Assembly (NCBI GenBank): GCA_900316385.1
Contig: ONCP01000006.1
Coordinates: 62,001-126,000, forward strand
Origin: an uncultured Eubacteriales bacterium
Lineage (GTDB): Bacteria; Bacillota; Clostridia; Oscillospirales; Acutalibacteraceae
Direction: 5' to 3'
Length of the DNA: 64,000 nt
The notes under the pieces are model-generated. The model searched no databases. It saw nothing but the letters and a program-made list of their open reading frames with translations, and had not been told where the DNA came from. Below, piece after piece: positions 57,758-64,000 of this stretch. Each line of letters starts with the position of its first letter. Position 1 is the first letter of the stretch. The translations under genes were made by a program, and so were the position numbers.

Positions 57758-59290
57758 TTACACTGTTGGGATCAGAAGCATCGCGGACTTGGGGAGACGC
57801 TCCGCGTCAAGACTGTTTTCAAAGGCGATCACACTCATCGGCGTACCGTACAGCTTGGCAATCTCCCACAGGCTCTCCCCCGCCTCGGCATAGTACAGCG
57901 TCAGCGCGCACTGCTTTTTTACCGCGGGTCTGTCGTCAAAGCAATTGAGTGAGCTGACGATATTGAGGCTCTGCCTTTCGCTTGTCAGAACGCTGTAATT
58001 AAGCTCGCACCTGATCTCGAGCGCGTTGTTCTCCGCGAGGCGGAAGCTGAGACTGACAACGGAAAGCTCGGAGCATTCCACGGAATTGAAACGAAAATCG
58101 GTCTCGGTCTCGCGGTTAACCTCAACGCTCCGCTCCAGATATATCGGCTCGTTGTCCTCGTTGAACGCCAGAATGCAGATGTTGAGCTTAGAGCAGAGCG
58201 TAAGCTTATTATCCGCGGCAGTGACGGTGATCGGACATTTTTCCGCCGTGATATCGATTATCTCGGAAAGCTTAACGTCATCAAGCGAAAGCGCGTCCTT
58301 GAGCATAAAGGTCTCGCTGATTTTGCGTGTGTCCTTCGGCGCGGCGACACGTGTAAGCTCAGGCTCACAGACATTCTCTGTCCCGAAAGCGTCGAGCGCG
58401 ACCGTGTACTCCTTCTGCTTGTATCCCGAAACGGTGCAGGAAAGTCGGGCGTCCACATTTACAACGGGCTTCTCGGAAAGAATATCGTTTTTCAGCTTGA
58501 CGTCGTAGGACATTACGTCAAGATTCACACAGACAGTACAATCCTCGCTTAATCCCGCACAGTCTATGACCTCGGAAAACGGAATGATATAATCAAGCCT
58601 TTCGGGCTTTGGGCTGTCCGCGTCGGAGAGATAAAGCAAGCGCGCGCAAAGCTCGCCCGAAAGCATAAGCTTGTCGGGGATAGTCCGCGTTTGGGTTATT
58701 CTCGCGTTAACGTCGGAATCGAGAACCAGCTCCACGGGCGGCTTGCCCGACACGATCACCTCGTCGCCTACCCCGAACTGAGCTCCTCCGAGAGCGGAAA
58801 GCGACGAAAGGCTTACATCGCGCGTCAGAAACTCGGCGTTTTCAATATCCTCAGGCGAAAAAAGGTCGGTTTCCTCCTTTTTAAGCAGCCTCGCGCAAAG
58901 CGAAAACGCCCCGTGGACCGTCATTCTCCTGCGGGACAACGCCCGACAATTAACATACTCGCACTTTGCGCCCGTTTCCATAACGTAATCCTCGGGCGTT
59001 TCCTTAAGCCTGAAAACAGCGGAAAACGGCACCGTCTGCTCCGCTACTCTTACGTGACCGTTTTCGCTGTCGGCATAAAGCACGGAAACAACAGTGTTTC
59101 CCTCAAGCTGGAGCTGTCCTCCGCTGAGATTTCTGCTGTAAATCTTCGGCGTAAGCTTACAGCGAAGAAGCTTTTCGATATCGGGGCAGTAATCGGGCAG
59201 AGTGAAGTCGATATCCACAGGCTGCTCGCTGACGGCGTCAAGCGCCGCCGAAAGCGAAGCCAGCGGAGTTCTTTTGAGATTCAATTCCAT
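57758..59290 (-). CDS. sipL: SipL-like coat morphogenesis protein (DUF3794 repeats plus LysM)
   Basis: A 510-residue protein with an N-terminal SPOCS/DUF3794 region (DIDFTLPDYCPDIEKLLRC near residue 28), further DUF3794 segments near 190-260 and 330-420, and a C-terminal LysM domain (residues about 462-508; YYAEAGESLWEIAKLYGT). This architecture is that of C. difficile SipL, whose LysM domain binds SpoIVA. Direct linkage to spoIVA supports the same role. Candidate -10 AATATAAT lies upstream, but no clear SigE -35. Confidence 0.85.
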   Translation of the reverse strand: MELNLKRTPLASLSAALDAVSEQPVDIDFTLPDYCPDIEKLLRCKLTPKIYSRNLSGGQLQLEGNTVVSVLYADSENGHVRVAEQTVPFSAVFRLKETPEDYVMETGAKCEYVNCRALSRRRMTVHGAFSLCARLLKKEETDLFSPEDIENAEFLTRDVSLSSLSALGGAQFGVGDEVIVSGKPPVELVLDSDVNARITQTRTIPDKLMLSGELCARLLYLSDADSPKPERLDYIIPFSEVIDCAGLSEDCTVCVNLDVMSYDVKLKNDILSEKPVVNVDARLSCTVSGYKQKEYTVALDAFGTENVCEPELTRVAAPKDTRKISETFMLKDALSLDDVKLSEIIDITAEKCPITVTAADNKLTLCSKLNICILAFNEDNEPIYLERSVEVNRETETDFRFNSVECSELSVVSLSFRLAENNALEIRCELNYSVLTSERQSLNIVSSLNCFDDRPAVKKQCALTLYYAEAGESLWEIAKLYGTPMSVIAFENSLDAERLPKSAMLLIPTV

Positions 59291-59356
59291 ATATTTGTCT
59301 CTCCTTATATTTTTGGTAAATTATATTTTGGCATAATAGATTTTAGAACCATTTTT

Positions 59357-59397
59357 AAAAAAGCAGATGAGCCGTCCGCTTATTCAGCGACGGCTCA
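59357..59397 (-). terminator. Terminator of the spoVM unit
   Basis: Stem TGAGCCGTC/GACGGCTCA with a 12-base loop that can pair further (GCTGAATAAGC), followed by TCTGCTTTTTT on the minus strand. It separates spoVM from sipL-spoIVA. Confidence 0.87.
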
Positions 59398-59419
59398 CCG
59401 ATGTTATCATATTTGAATC

Positions 59420-59506
59420 TCAGCTTTCGGGCTGCTTCTTTATCCCGAAGATCTTTCTCAGGAAAAAAGACAGAAATTTCGGATTTTCAATAAGTACTAC
59501 TTTCAT
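59420..59506 (-). CDS. spoVM: SpoVM, amphipathic spore-coat anchor peptide (28 residues)
   Basis: A 28-residue peptide: MKVVLIENPKFLSFFLRK, then IFGIKKQPES. It matches the layout of B. subtilis SpoVM (26 residues): Met-Lys start, Ile6, Pro9-Lys-Phe-Leu, Arg17 and Gly21 all fall at the same positions. SpoVM is an amphipathic helix that marks the convex forespore membrane and anchors SpoIVA. AGGAGG is six bases before the ATG and lies within the stop region of the upstream 47-residue gene. The sipL-spoIVA unit follows. Confidence 0.88.
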   Translation of the reverse strand: MKVVLIENPKFLSFFLRKIFGIKKQPES

Positions 59507-59509
59507 AAG

Positions 59510-59653
59510 CTACCTCCTGCACAGTGACCATGCGAGTAAAATTACGGTGACTAACGATATTATCAGCACCCATCTGCAGGGCAGTATTGTCGCGAGAAAA
59601 AGCCCGAACCCAAACGCGAGGGCGAGCGAGATTTGCTGTCGATAAGTATTCAT
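59510..59653 (-). CDS. 47-residue two-helix membrane protein upstream of spoVM
   Basis: ATG at 59651-59653 to TAG at 59510-59512, with AAAGGGTG seven bases upstream. The product has two hydrophobic segments (about residues 9-24 and 28-44) joined by a tight PCRW turn, and ends CRR. The spoVM ribosome site overlaps its last codons, so the two are translationally coupled. I do not recognise the family; context points to forespore membrane or coat assembly. Confidence 0.7.
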   Translation of the reverse strand: MNTYRQQISLALAFGFGLFLATILPCRWVLIISLVTVILLAWSLCRR

Positions 59654-59669
59654 TTAATCACCCTTTAGC

Positions 59670-59698
59670 AGTATATCCTACAAGACGAAAAGTGTTAC
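59670..59698 (-). promoter_or_regulatory. Candidate promoter of the 47-residue ORF-spoVM unit
   Basis: On the minus strand GTAACA is followed after 17 bases by TATACT, giving a very short leader. This is SigA-like; I find no good SigE pair although SigE control would be expected. Confidence 0.3.
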
Positions 59699-59703
59699 AA
59701 ATA

Positions 59704-59732
59704 TTGCGTTTTTCAAAATTTTCTATTATAAT
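59704..59732 (+). promoter_or_regulatory. SigA promoter of the pseudouridine synthase gene
   Basis: TTGCGT, 17 bases, then a perfect TATAAT, 15 bases before the ATG; GGTGAT serves as ribosome site. Confidence 0.75.
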
Positions 59733-59747
59733 CAAAGCGGTGATACT

Positions 59748-60686
59748 ATGAGAACTATCGAAATAAAGGAGAACGACGGCGGTCAGAGGCTCGACAAGTA
59801 CCTGTCCAAAAGGTTCAAGGCCATGCCCAAGTCGCTGATGTATAAGTATATTCGCACCAAATACATCAAGCTCAACGGCAAAAAATGCGACAAAAGCGAT
59901 TTTATCAAAGCAGGCGACGTTCTCACTCTCTATATAAAGGATGAATTTTTTGAGCAAAGCGCGGAGAAAAACTACGAATTCCTCAAGGCGCCCGACAAGC
60001 TCGAGATAATTTACGAGGACGAAAATATCATTATTCTTGACAAAAAGCCGGGACTGATCGTGCACCAGGACAAGAGCTACCATTTCGACTGTCTCGTTAT
60101 GAGGGTGTTGCACTATCTTTACAAAAAGGAAGAATACGACCCCGAAAGCGAAAAAAGCTTTACTCCCGCGCTGGTCAACAGAATAGACAGAAACACGGGC
60201 GGGATCGTGATAGCGGCGAAAAACGCCGAAAGCCTCAGAATACTGAACGCAAAAATCAAGAGCAGAGAGGTCGAAAAATACTACCTTGCGCTTCTCAGCG
60301 GATGTCCGAAGAAAGAAAGCGGCATACTGCGCGATCACCTTGTTAAGAACAACTCGACAAACACCGTAAGGGTAACAAAAAAGCCCGTTGAGGGCTCAAA
60401 GGAAATAATTACCGAATACAGGATCGTGGAAAAGCGCGACAAGACCTCGCTTGCCGAAATCAAGCTTCACACGGGCAGGACACATCAGATAAGGGCGCAT
60501 ATGGCGTCTATCGGTTGCCCTCTCGCGGGAGACTCCAAGTACGGCAAGGGCAAAAAAGGCTTTGTTAACGACAGAAAATATCAGGCGCTCTACGCTTACA
60601 AGATCAAATTCGCCTTTACGTCCGACGCGGGAAGGCTTTCTTATCTTAACGGAAAAGAGTTTGAAGTAAAAAACGTCGGATTATGA
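59748..60686 (+). CDS. RluA-family pseudouridine synthase
   Basis: A 312-residue enzyme isomerising uridines in rRNA (RluC/RluD branch) or tRNA. An N-terminal S4 domain (GGQRLDKYLSKRFKAMPKSLMYKYI, split) spans residues 10-60. The catalytic motif RIDRNTGGIVIAA near residue 145 contains the essential aspartate (family HRLDRxTSG), and LHTGRTHQIRAHMA follows near 240. It has its own promoter and a shared terminator. Confidence 0.94.
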   Translation: MRTIEIKENDGGQRLDKYLSKRFKAMPKSLMYKYIRTKYIKLNGKKCDKSDFIKAGDVLTLYIKDEFFEQSAEKNYEFLKAPDKLEIIYEDENIIILDKKPGLIVHQDKSYHFDCLVMRVLHYLYKKEEYDPESEKSFTPALVNRIDRNTGGIVIAAKNAESLRILNAKIKSREVEKYYLALLSGCPKKESGILRDHLVKNNSTNTVRVTKKPVEGSKEIITEYRIVEKRDKTSLAEIKLHTGRTHQIRAHMASIGCPLAGDSKYGKGKKGFVNDRKYQALYAYKIKFAFTSDAGRLSYLNGKEFEVKNVGL

Positions 60687-60694
60687 AAACATCA

Positions 60695-60730
60695 AAAAAG
60701 GGAGCTGATTCAACTCAGCTCCCTTTTCTT
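60695..60730. terminator. Bidirectional terminator between convergent genes
   Basis: Perfect stem GGGAGCTGA/TCAGCTCCC with a six-base loop at 60701-60724, A-run on the left and TTTTCTTTT on the right. It serves both the pseudouridine synthase (plus) and the beta-helix gene (minus). Confidence 0.93.
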
Positions 60731-60738
60731 TTCGCGTC

Positions 60739-63075
60739 TTACTTTACCGTCATGGGGATTCCGTAGAATCTGATATTGCCGTGAACGATGAAGGGGATCA
60801 CGGTGTAGTTTTCTCCTGTCGAGGCGGCGGTAAAGTTCTTTTCGGAGATATCGGCGAGGAAGGCGTCACCTCTGAGGATCCTGTAACCCGATACCTTTGC
60901 GGCGGGCTTGATAACGAGATTGTCAACGCCGTCGGACGTTTCAAGCGTTACGCTGTCAAGCGAAAGCTCACCCGAAACAGTCTTGTAGGAATTCATAGCG
61001 TCGCCCTTACAGCGGTATCTGACCGCGGTTCCGTCGGAGCGGAAGTTTGTGAGCGCGGTAGCGTCAAGGTTCTCGTAGAACAGCCTGACTCCCGTATAGT
61101 CGCCGCCTGTGTCGAGAGAGTTGCCCGAGATCAACAGGCTTTTCGCGATATTCTTATTTGAGGAAGCTCCGTTGAGGTAAATCGCTTCCTTTTCCGACTT
61201 CACGTTGTTTTCGATTATACCCGTCGACATACAGTTCGCGGCGAGCCTTACTCCGTAAGAATCACTGTAAATATCATTCTTCACAAGGTTGAGAGAACCG
61301 ATATTTGCCGCGTACACGCCGTTTGTTTTTGCTTTCACCGTGTTCTCCTCGGCATATACGCTGTCAGCGGAATTGATATAGATCCCGTTTTCGGGTCTTG
61401 TCAACGAATTGTTCCTCAGCGATACAGACGTTTCGCTTCCGTTGATATATGCTCCGTTTTTAGCGGCGCTGAAAACGTTGTATTCCGCGACAGCCAATCG
61501 CGAGGCGTTGAGCTTCAAAGCGGTAACGCCGCAGTTCGTGACGATATTGTTATAGAGCTCGGAATAATCCGATTTGTTGATATTGATAGCGACGTTCGTG
61601 ATTTTGTCCAGCAAATTATTGGAAAGATTTATCGAGTTGTTTCCAAAGCCTGCGGCAGTAGTAGTCAGCGTTATCCCGTAGGAATCGGAACGCTTGCTGT
61701 TGATGATCGAATTTGAGGCCGCGGTCACGCGCTCACAGCCCTTGAGCTCGATCCCGTTCGCCGAATCGTCGGCAGCGCTCTCGGAGAGGTCAATGGTATT
61801 GTACTTGATCAGAGAATTCACGCCGTAGTTGAGCTGGATACCGACGGAAAGGTTGCCCGAGATAGCGTTCGGCTTTGCTTTTTTATTCTCGTCAAGCCCG
61901 ATAAAAACATTATAAATCTTATAGGTTCCCGATTTTGTGCCTGTTGTCTTATCGTCCGCAGAGTAATGGTCGCCCATAACGCGGATACCGCATTCACGGG
62001 TAAAGATGTTGTTCTCGACCCTGACGCGGATATTGTTATCGTAAATATGGCAGGTCGAATCTCTAACTGCGGACTCGCAGCGCGAATAGCTGAGATTGCT
62101 TTTATTATAGAAGTTAAGACCTGCGCCGCTGGTCATATTTCTCATATCGATACCGAGTCCGACGTCGCGCATAACGTTAGAATAAATCTTTGAGTTTGTC
62201 CAGTAAACAGCGTAGACCGATATTCCGCCGATATTCTCCATAACGTTATTGTGTACCGAAATATTCTCAAACGGTTTGCCGAGCACGGCGTGATGGCTGC
62301 CGATCGCGCGGAATTTATTTTTGAAGCGGTTGTTGAATATCTCGATATTCTTGCAGGGCGTGAGGTCGTAAGCGGGAAAATACGGCATAGCGGAGCTGTC
62401 GTTGAGGTCGATCTGGAGCGACTCTCGTCCGCCGTCGTTAGTCAGGCCGTTGACAGACTTCGTATTATAAAAGCGGCAATCATAGATTTTCGCCTTGTTT
62501 ACACCCGCGATCTCGATATCGTGACAATTGTAGTTGTTTTTAAACGCCGCGTTCTTCACCTTGAGGTTTGTCATATGGGCAAAACGGAAGGTTGAGTGCA
62601 TTTTGGTTGTGTCTGTCGAATTTGCGTACTTATAGTCGATCAACTGCTCCCATTCGCCGCCCTTGATCGTGATATTCTTTGCCGAAGAATAGCCGTAACC
62701 CGAGCTTTGCCTGTTATCGAAGCCGTTTCTGAGCAGGTTTCCGTAATACTGAAAGTACGAGCCTGTCGTATCGAGGATAGTGTTTGAAAAAACCTTGATG
62801 GTTCTGTCGAGCTTGTAATGACCTTTTTCTACCGTGACCCTTGCGGGGGTTTTGGCGGTCGCCTTCTTTCCCGCCGTCTCGAGCGCCGTATTGAGCGCTA
62901 TCGAAAAATTGTTGAAATATTTTTTTGCAGTAAAGGTCTTGCGGTAGGAACCGCACGCCACAGTCGCCGAGCCTGTATTATTGACATACTTTACCGCCGC
63001 GGAAACGTTGAGCGAACCGAGCGAAAGCAAAAACAGCGACGAAAGCAGCACGGGAATTGTTTTCAATTTTTTCAT
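60739..63075 (-). CDS. Secreted right-handed parallel beta-helix protein
   Basis: A 778-residue exported protein. The signal peptide is about residues 1-26 (cleavage after NVSA). A very long run of beta-helix coils with N-rich turns follows (IKYNTIDLSESAADDSANGIEL-like rungs, NNLLDKITNVAINI, residues about 110-680). A C-terminal beta domain of about 90 residues follows. No pectate-lyase or other catalytic triad is obvious, so it may bind or cleave carbohydrate. No sortase or S-layer anchor is seen. It is likely monocistronic. Confidence 0.85.
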   Translation of the reverse strand: MKKLKTIPVLLSSLFLLSLGSLNVSAAVKYVNNTGSATVACGSYRKTFTAKKYFNNFSIALNTALETAGKKATAKTPARVTVEKGHYKLDRTIKVFSNTILDTTGSYFQYYGNLLRNGFDNRQSSGYGYSSAKNITIKGGEWEQLIDYKYANSTDTTKMHSTFRFAHMTNLKVKNAAFKNNYNCHDIEIAGVNKAKIYDCRFYNTKSVNGLTNDGGRESLQIDLNDSSAMPYFPAYDLTPCKNIEIFNNRFKNKFRAIGSHHAVLGKPFENISVHNNVMENIGGISVYAVYWTNSKIYSNVMRDVGLGIDMRNMTSGAGLNFYNKSNLSYSRCESAVRDSTCHIYDNNIRVRVENNIFTRECGIRVMGDHYSADDKTTGTKSGTYKIYNVFIGLDENKKAKPNAISGNLSVGIQLNYGVNSLIKYNTIDLSESAADDSANGIELKGCERVTAASNSIINSKRSDSYGITLTTTAAGFGNNSINLSNNLLDKITNVAININKSDYSELYNNIVTNCGVTALKLNASRLAVAEYNVFSAAKNGAYINGSETSVSLRNNSLTRPENGIYINSADSVYAEENTVKAKTNGVYAANIGSLNLVKNDIYSDSYGVRLAANCMSTGIIENNVKSEKEAIYLNGASSNKNIAKSLLISGNSLDTGGDYTGVRLFYENLDATALTNFRSDGTAVRYRCKGDAMNSYKTVSGELSLDSVTLETSDGVDNLVIKPAAKVSGYRILRGDAFLADISEKNFTAASTGENYTVIPFIVHGNIRFYGIPMTVK

Positions 63076-63091
63076 TATACCTTCTCCACTT

Positions 63092-63919
63092 TTATCCGAT
63101 GATTCCCATCATCGCGCACATTGTACCGCGCTGACCGTTTGTAGCGCGGTGAGACCAGAGCAGATCGCTGTTGCAACGGGTGCAAAGGTCGCTGACCGTG
63201 ATGTTACTCTCCCTTACTCCCGCCTTGATCAATATTTGGCGATTGGTCTCAAGCAGATCGATCATATACTTATTATTCTCTTTTGGAAAAATAAATTTCG
63301 AATTATCCAAATCTTCAAGCTGATAAAATTCATCGGCGCACGATTTATCAACCTCGTAACAGCATTTTGAGATCGCAGGACCGACGGCGCATACCAAATC
63401 CTCGGGGTTGGTGCCAAACTCGGCGGTCATTTTTTCAATAACCTTTTCGCCGATCCTTCCCACGGTTCCGCGCCAGCCCGCGTGAGCGAGGCCGATCGCC
63501 TTTTTCTCGATATCGACAAAGAAAAGCGGTGTGCAATCGGCATAATAAGTAACGAGCGTAACACCCTTTTCGTTTGTGATCAGCGCGTCCACGCTCTCCA
63601 TATCGCGCGGCTTGCGGATCCCGACGCCGACGTTTTCCTTTCCCACTCTTCTGACAAAGGTATGATGATCCTGAGCCGAGGCAACCAGACTTTCGTAATC
63701 AAGCCCGATCGAGGAGCACAGTCTTTTGTAGTTCTCGGTCACGCGGTCGGGGTCGTCTCCTCGGTTAAACGCGAGATTCATTGAGGAAAAAATCCCCTCG
63801 CTTACTCCGCCGAGTCTGGTAGAAAAGCCGTGCCTGATAAAATTTATTTCTTCAAGAGAATTATAAGTTAAATACGGTACCGTATTCACGTTTTTTAACG
63901 TCATAGTTTTACTGTTCAT
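63092..63919 (-). CDS. pgeF: YfiH/PgeF laccase-domain protein (purine nucleosidase/phosphorylase type)
   Basis: A 275-residue member of the YfiH/DUF152 family, zinc enzymes acting on purine nucleosides and linked to wall editing. Metal and active-site motifs HGFSTRLGGVSEG near residue 30, YADCTPLFF near residue 125, GLAHAGWRGTV near residue 142 and the C-terminal CTRCNSDLLWSHR are intact. The ATG at 63917-63919 is favoured (GGTGA eight bases upstream); a GTG start five codons earlier lies in that site. Confidence 0.9.
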   Translation of the reverse strand: MNSKTMTLKNVNTVPYLTYNSLEEINFIRHGFSTRLGGVSEGIFSSMNLAFNRGDDPDRVTENYKRLCSSIGLDYESLVASAQDHHTFVRRVGKENVGVGIRKPRDMESVDALITNEKGVTLVTYYADCTPLFFVDIEKKAIGLAHAGWRGTVGRIGEKVIEKMTAEFGTNPEDLVCAVGPAISKCCYEVDKSCADEFYQLEDLDNSKFIFPKENNKYMIDLLETNRQILIKAGVRESNITVSDLCTRCNSDLLWSHRATNGQRGTMCAMMGIIG

Positions 63920-63938
63920 CAAAATAATCACCAAAATT

Positions 63939-63990
63939 AGTATAGACTATTATTTGAAATCTTGCAAGATAAAATGATTTTTGCTATAAT
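63939..63990. promoter_or_regulatory. Divergent SigA promoters sharing one -35 box
   Basis: The self-complementary TTGCAA at 63962-63967 stands 17 bases from TATACT on the minus strand (complement of 63939-63944, toward pgeF) and 17 bases from TATAAT on the plus strand (63985-63990, toward a gene beyond the window). Both pairs are good SigA promoters and would compete for one -35. Confidence 0.65.
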
Positions 63991-64000
63991 AAAGCCAAGA

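Noticed and set aside
59291-59356. SigE promoter for sipL-spoIVA
   Set aside because: A TATAAT/AATATAAT box is present, but no matching -35 at 13-15 bases for SigE and only a poor SigA -35 (TTCTAA).
59658-60338. A 226-residue minus-strand frame opposite the pseudouridine synthase gene
   Set aside because: The plus frame has complete S4 and catalytic motifs; the minus frame is a shadow.
1-64000. tRNA, rRNA, prophage or insertion sequence
   Set aside because: No gap between genes is large enough or has the expected structure, and no transposase or integrase is encoded.

Overview
This is a 64 kb stretch of chromosome from an endospore-forming Firmicute of the class Clostridia. The gene content and codon choice suggest an Oscillospirales/Ruminococcus-like gut bacterium, but that placement is inference. 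The grounds are: PolC-type DNA polymerase III; the Firmicutes order rpsB-tsf-pyrH-frr-uppS-cdsA-dxr-rseP-ispG-polC; the cluster yabM-mazG-hup-yabO-yabP-yabQ-divIC-yabR; and spoIIGA-sigE, gerA, spoIVA, a sipL-like gene and a tiny spoVM. Most genes lie on the minus strand and are read from high to low coordinates. I found no rRNA, tRNA, CRISPR array, insertion sequence or prophage.

Layout. 1-10.9 kb: translation, isoprenoid, phospholipid and replication genes (polC runs off the left edge), headed by rpsB with a strong promoter and a structured leader. 10.98-11.5 kb: a tandem array of about 102-bp intergenic repeats. 11.5-16.1 kb: a SleB-like cell-wall hydrolase, ylmC, degV, two micro-ORFs, and spoIIGA-sigE behind a promoter of the Spo0A/spoIIG type. 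16.1-19.7 kb: a MORN-repeat protein, pfkA and a THUMP-type RNA methyltransferase. 19.7-20.1 kb: a second array of the same repeat family. 20.1-25.4 kb: the yab sporulation/division cluster and a zinc-ribbon protein. 25.5-42.9 kb: a long, tightly packed housekeeping operon (hprK, murB, rapZ, whiA, xseB, ispA, dxs, tlyA, nadK, argR, recN, recJ, relA, dtd, an MBL hydrolase, hemZ). 42.9-46.3 kb: a spore germination pair (gerA and a short gerAB-like gene), divergent from a DUF421-DUF4363 pair. 46.3-48.7 kb: a zinc/manganese ABC transporter. 48.8-51.3 kb: secDF. 51.4-56.2 kb: an aminotransferase, an orphan BY-kinase/Wzz pair, and two sodium-pump decarboxylase subunits. 56.3-59.7 kb: spoIVA, sipL, spoVM and an unrecognised 47-residue membrane protein, which look like a spore-coat basement locus. 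59.7-64 kb: an RluA-type pseudouridine synthase, a secreted beta-helix protein and a laccase-domain (YfiH) protein.

How they work together. Several loci serve one developmental programme. SigE is made and activated by spoIIGA-sigE, and it probably drives yabP-yabQ through a good SigE-type promoter. SpoVM, SpoIVA and SipL should build the coat foundation on the forespore membrane, and the GerA-type proteins would act in the finished spore. The isoprenoid genes dxs, ispA, ispG, dxr and uppS, split between two operons, supply undecaprenyl phosphate for envelope synthesis alongside murB.

The observations most worth following are: the spoVM micro-gene and its coupled 47-residue membrane partner; two promoters (yabP and oadG) whose ribosome-binding site is self-complementary to sequence upstream of the -10 box; the repeat arrays; the rpsB leader; and the micro-ORFs divergent from spoIIGA.
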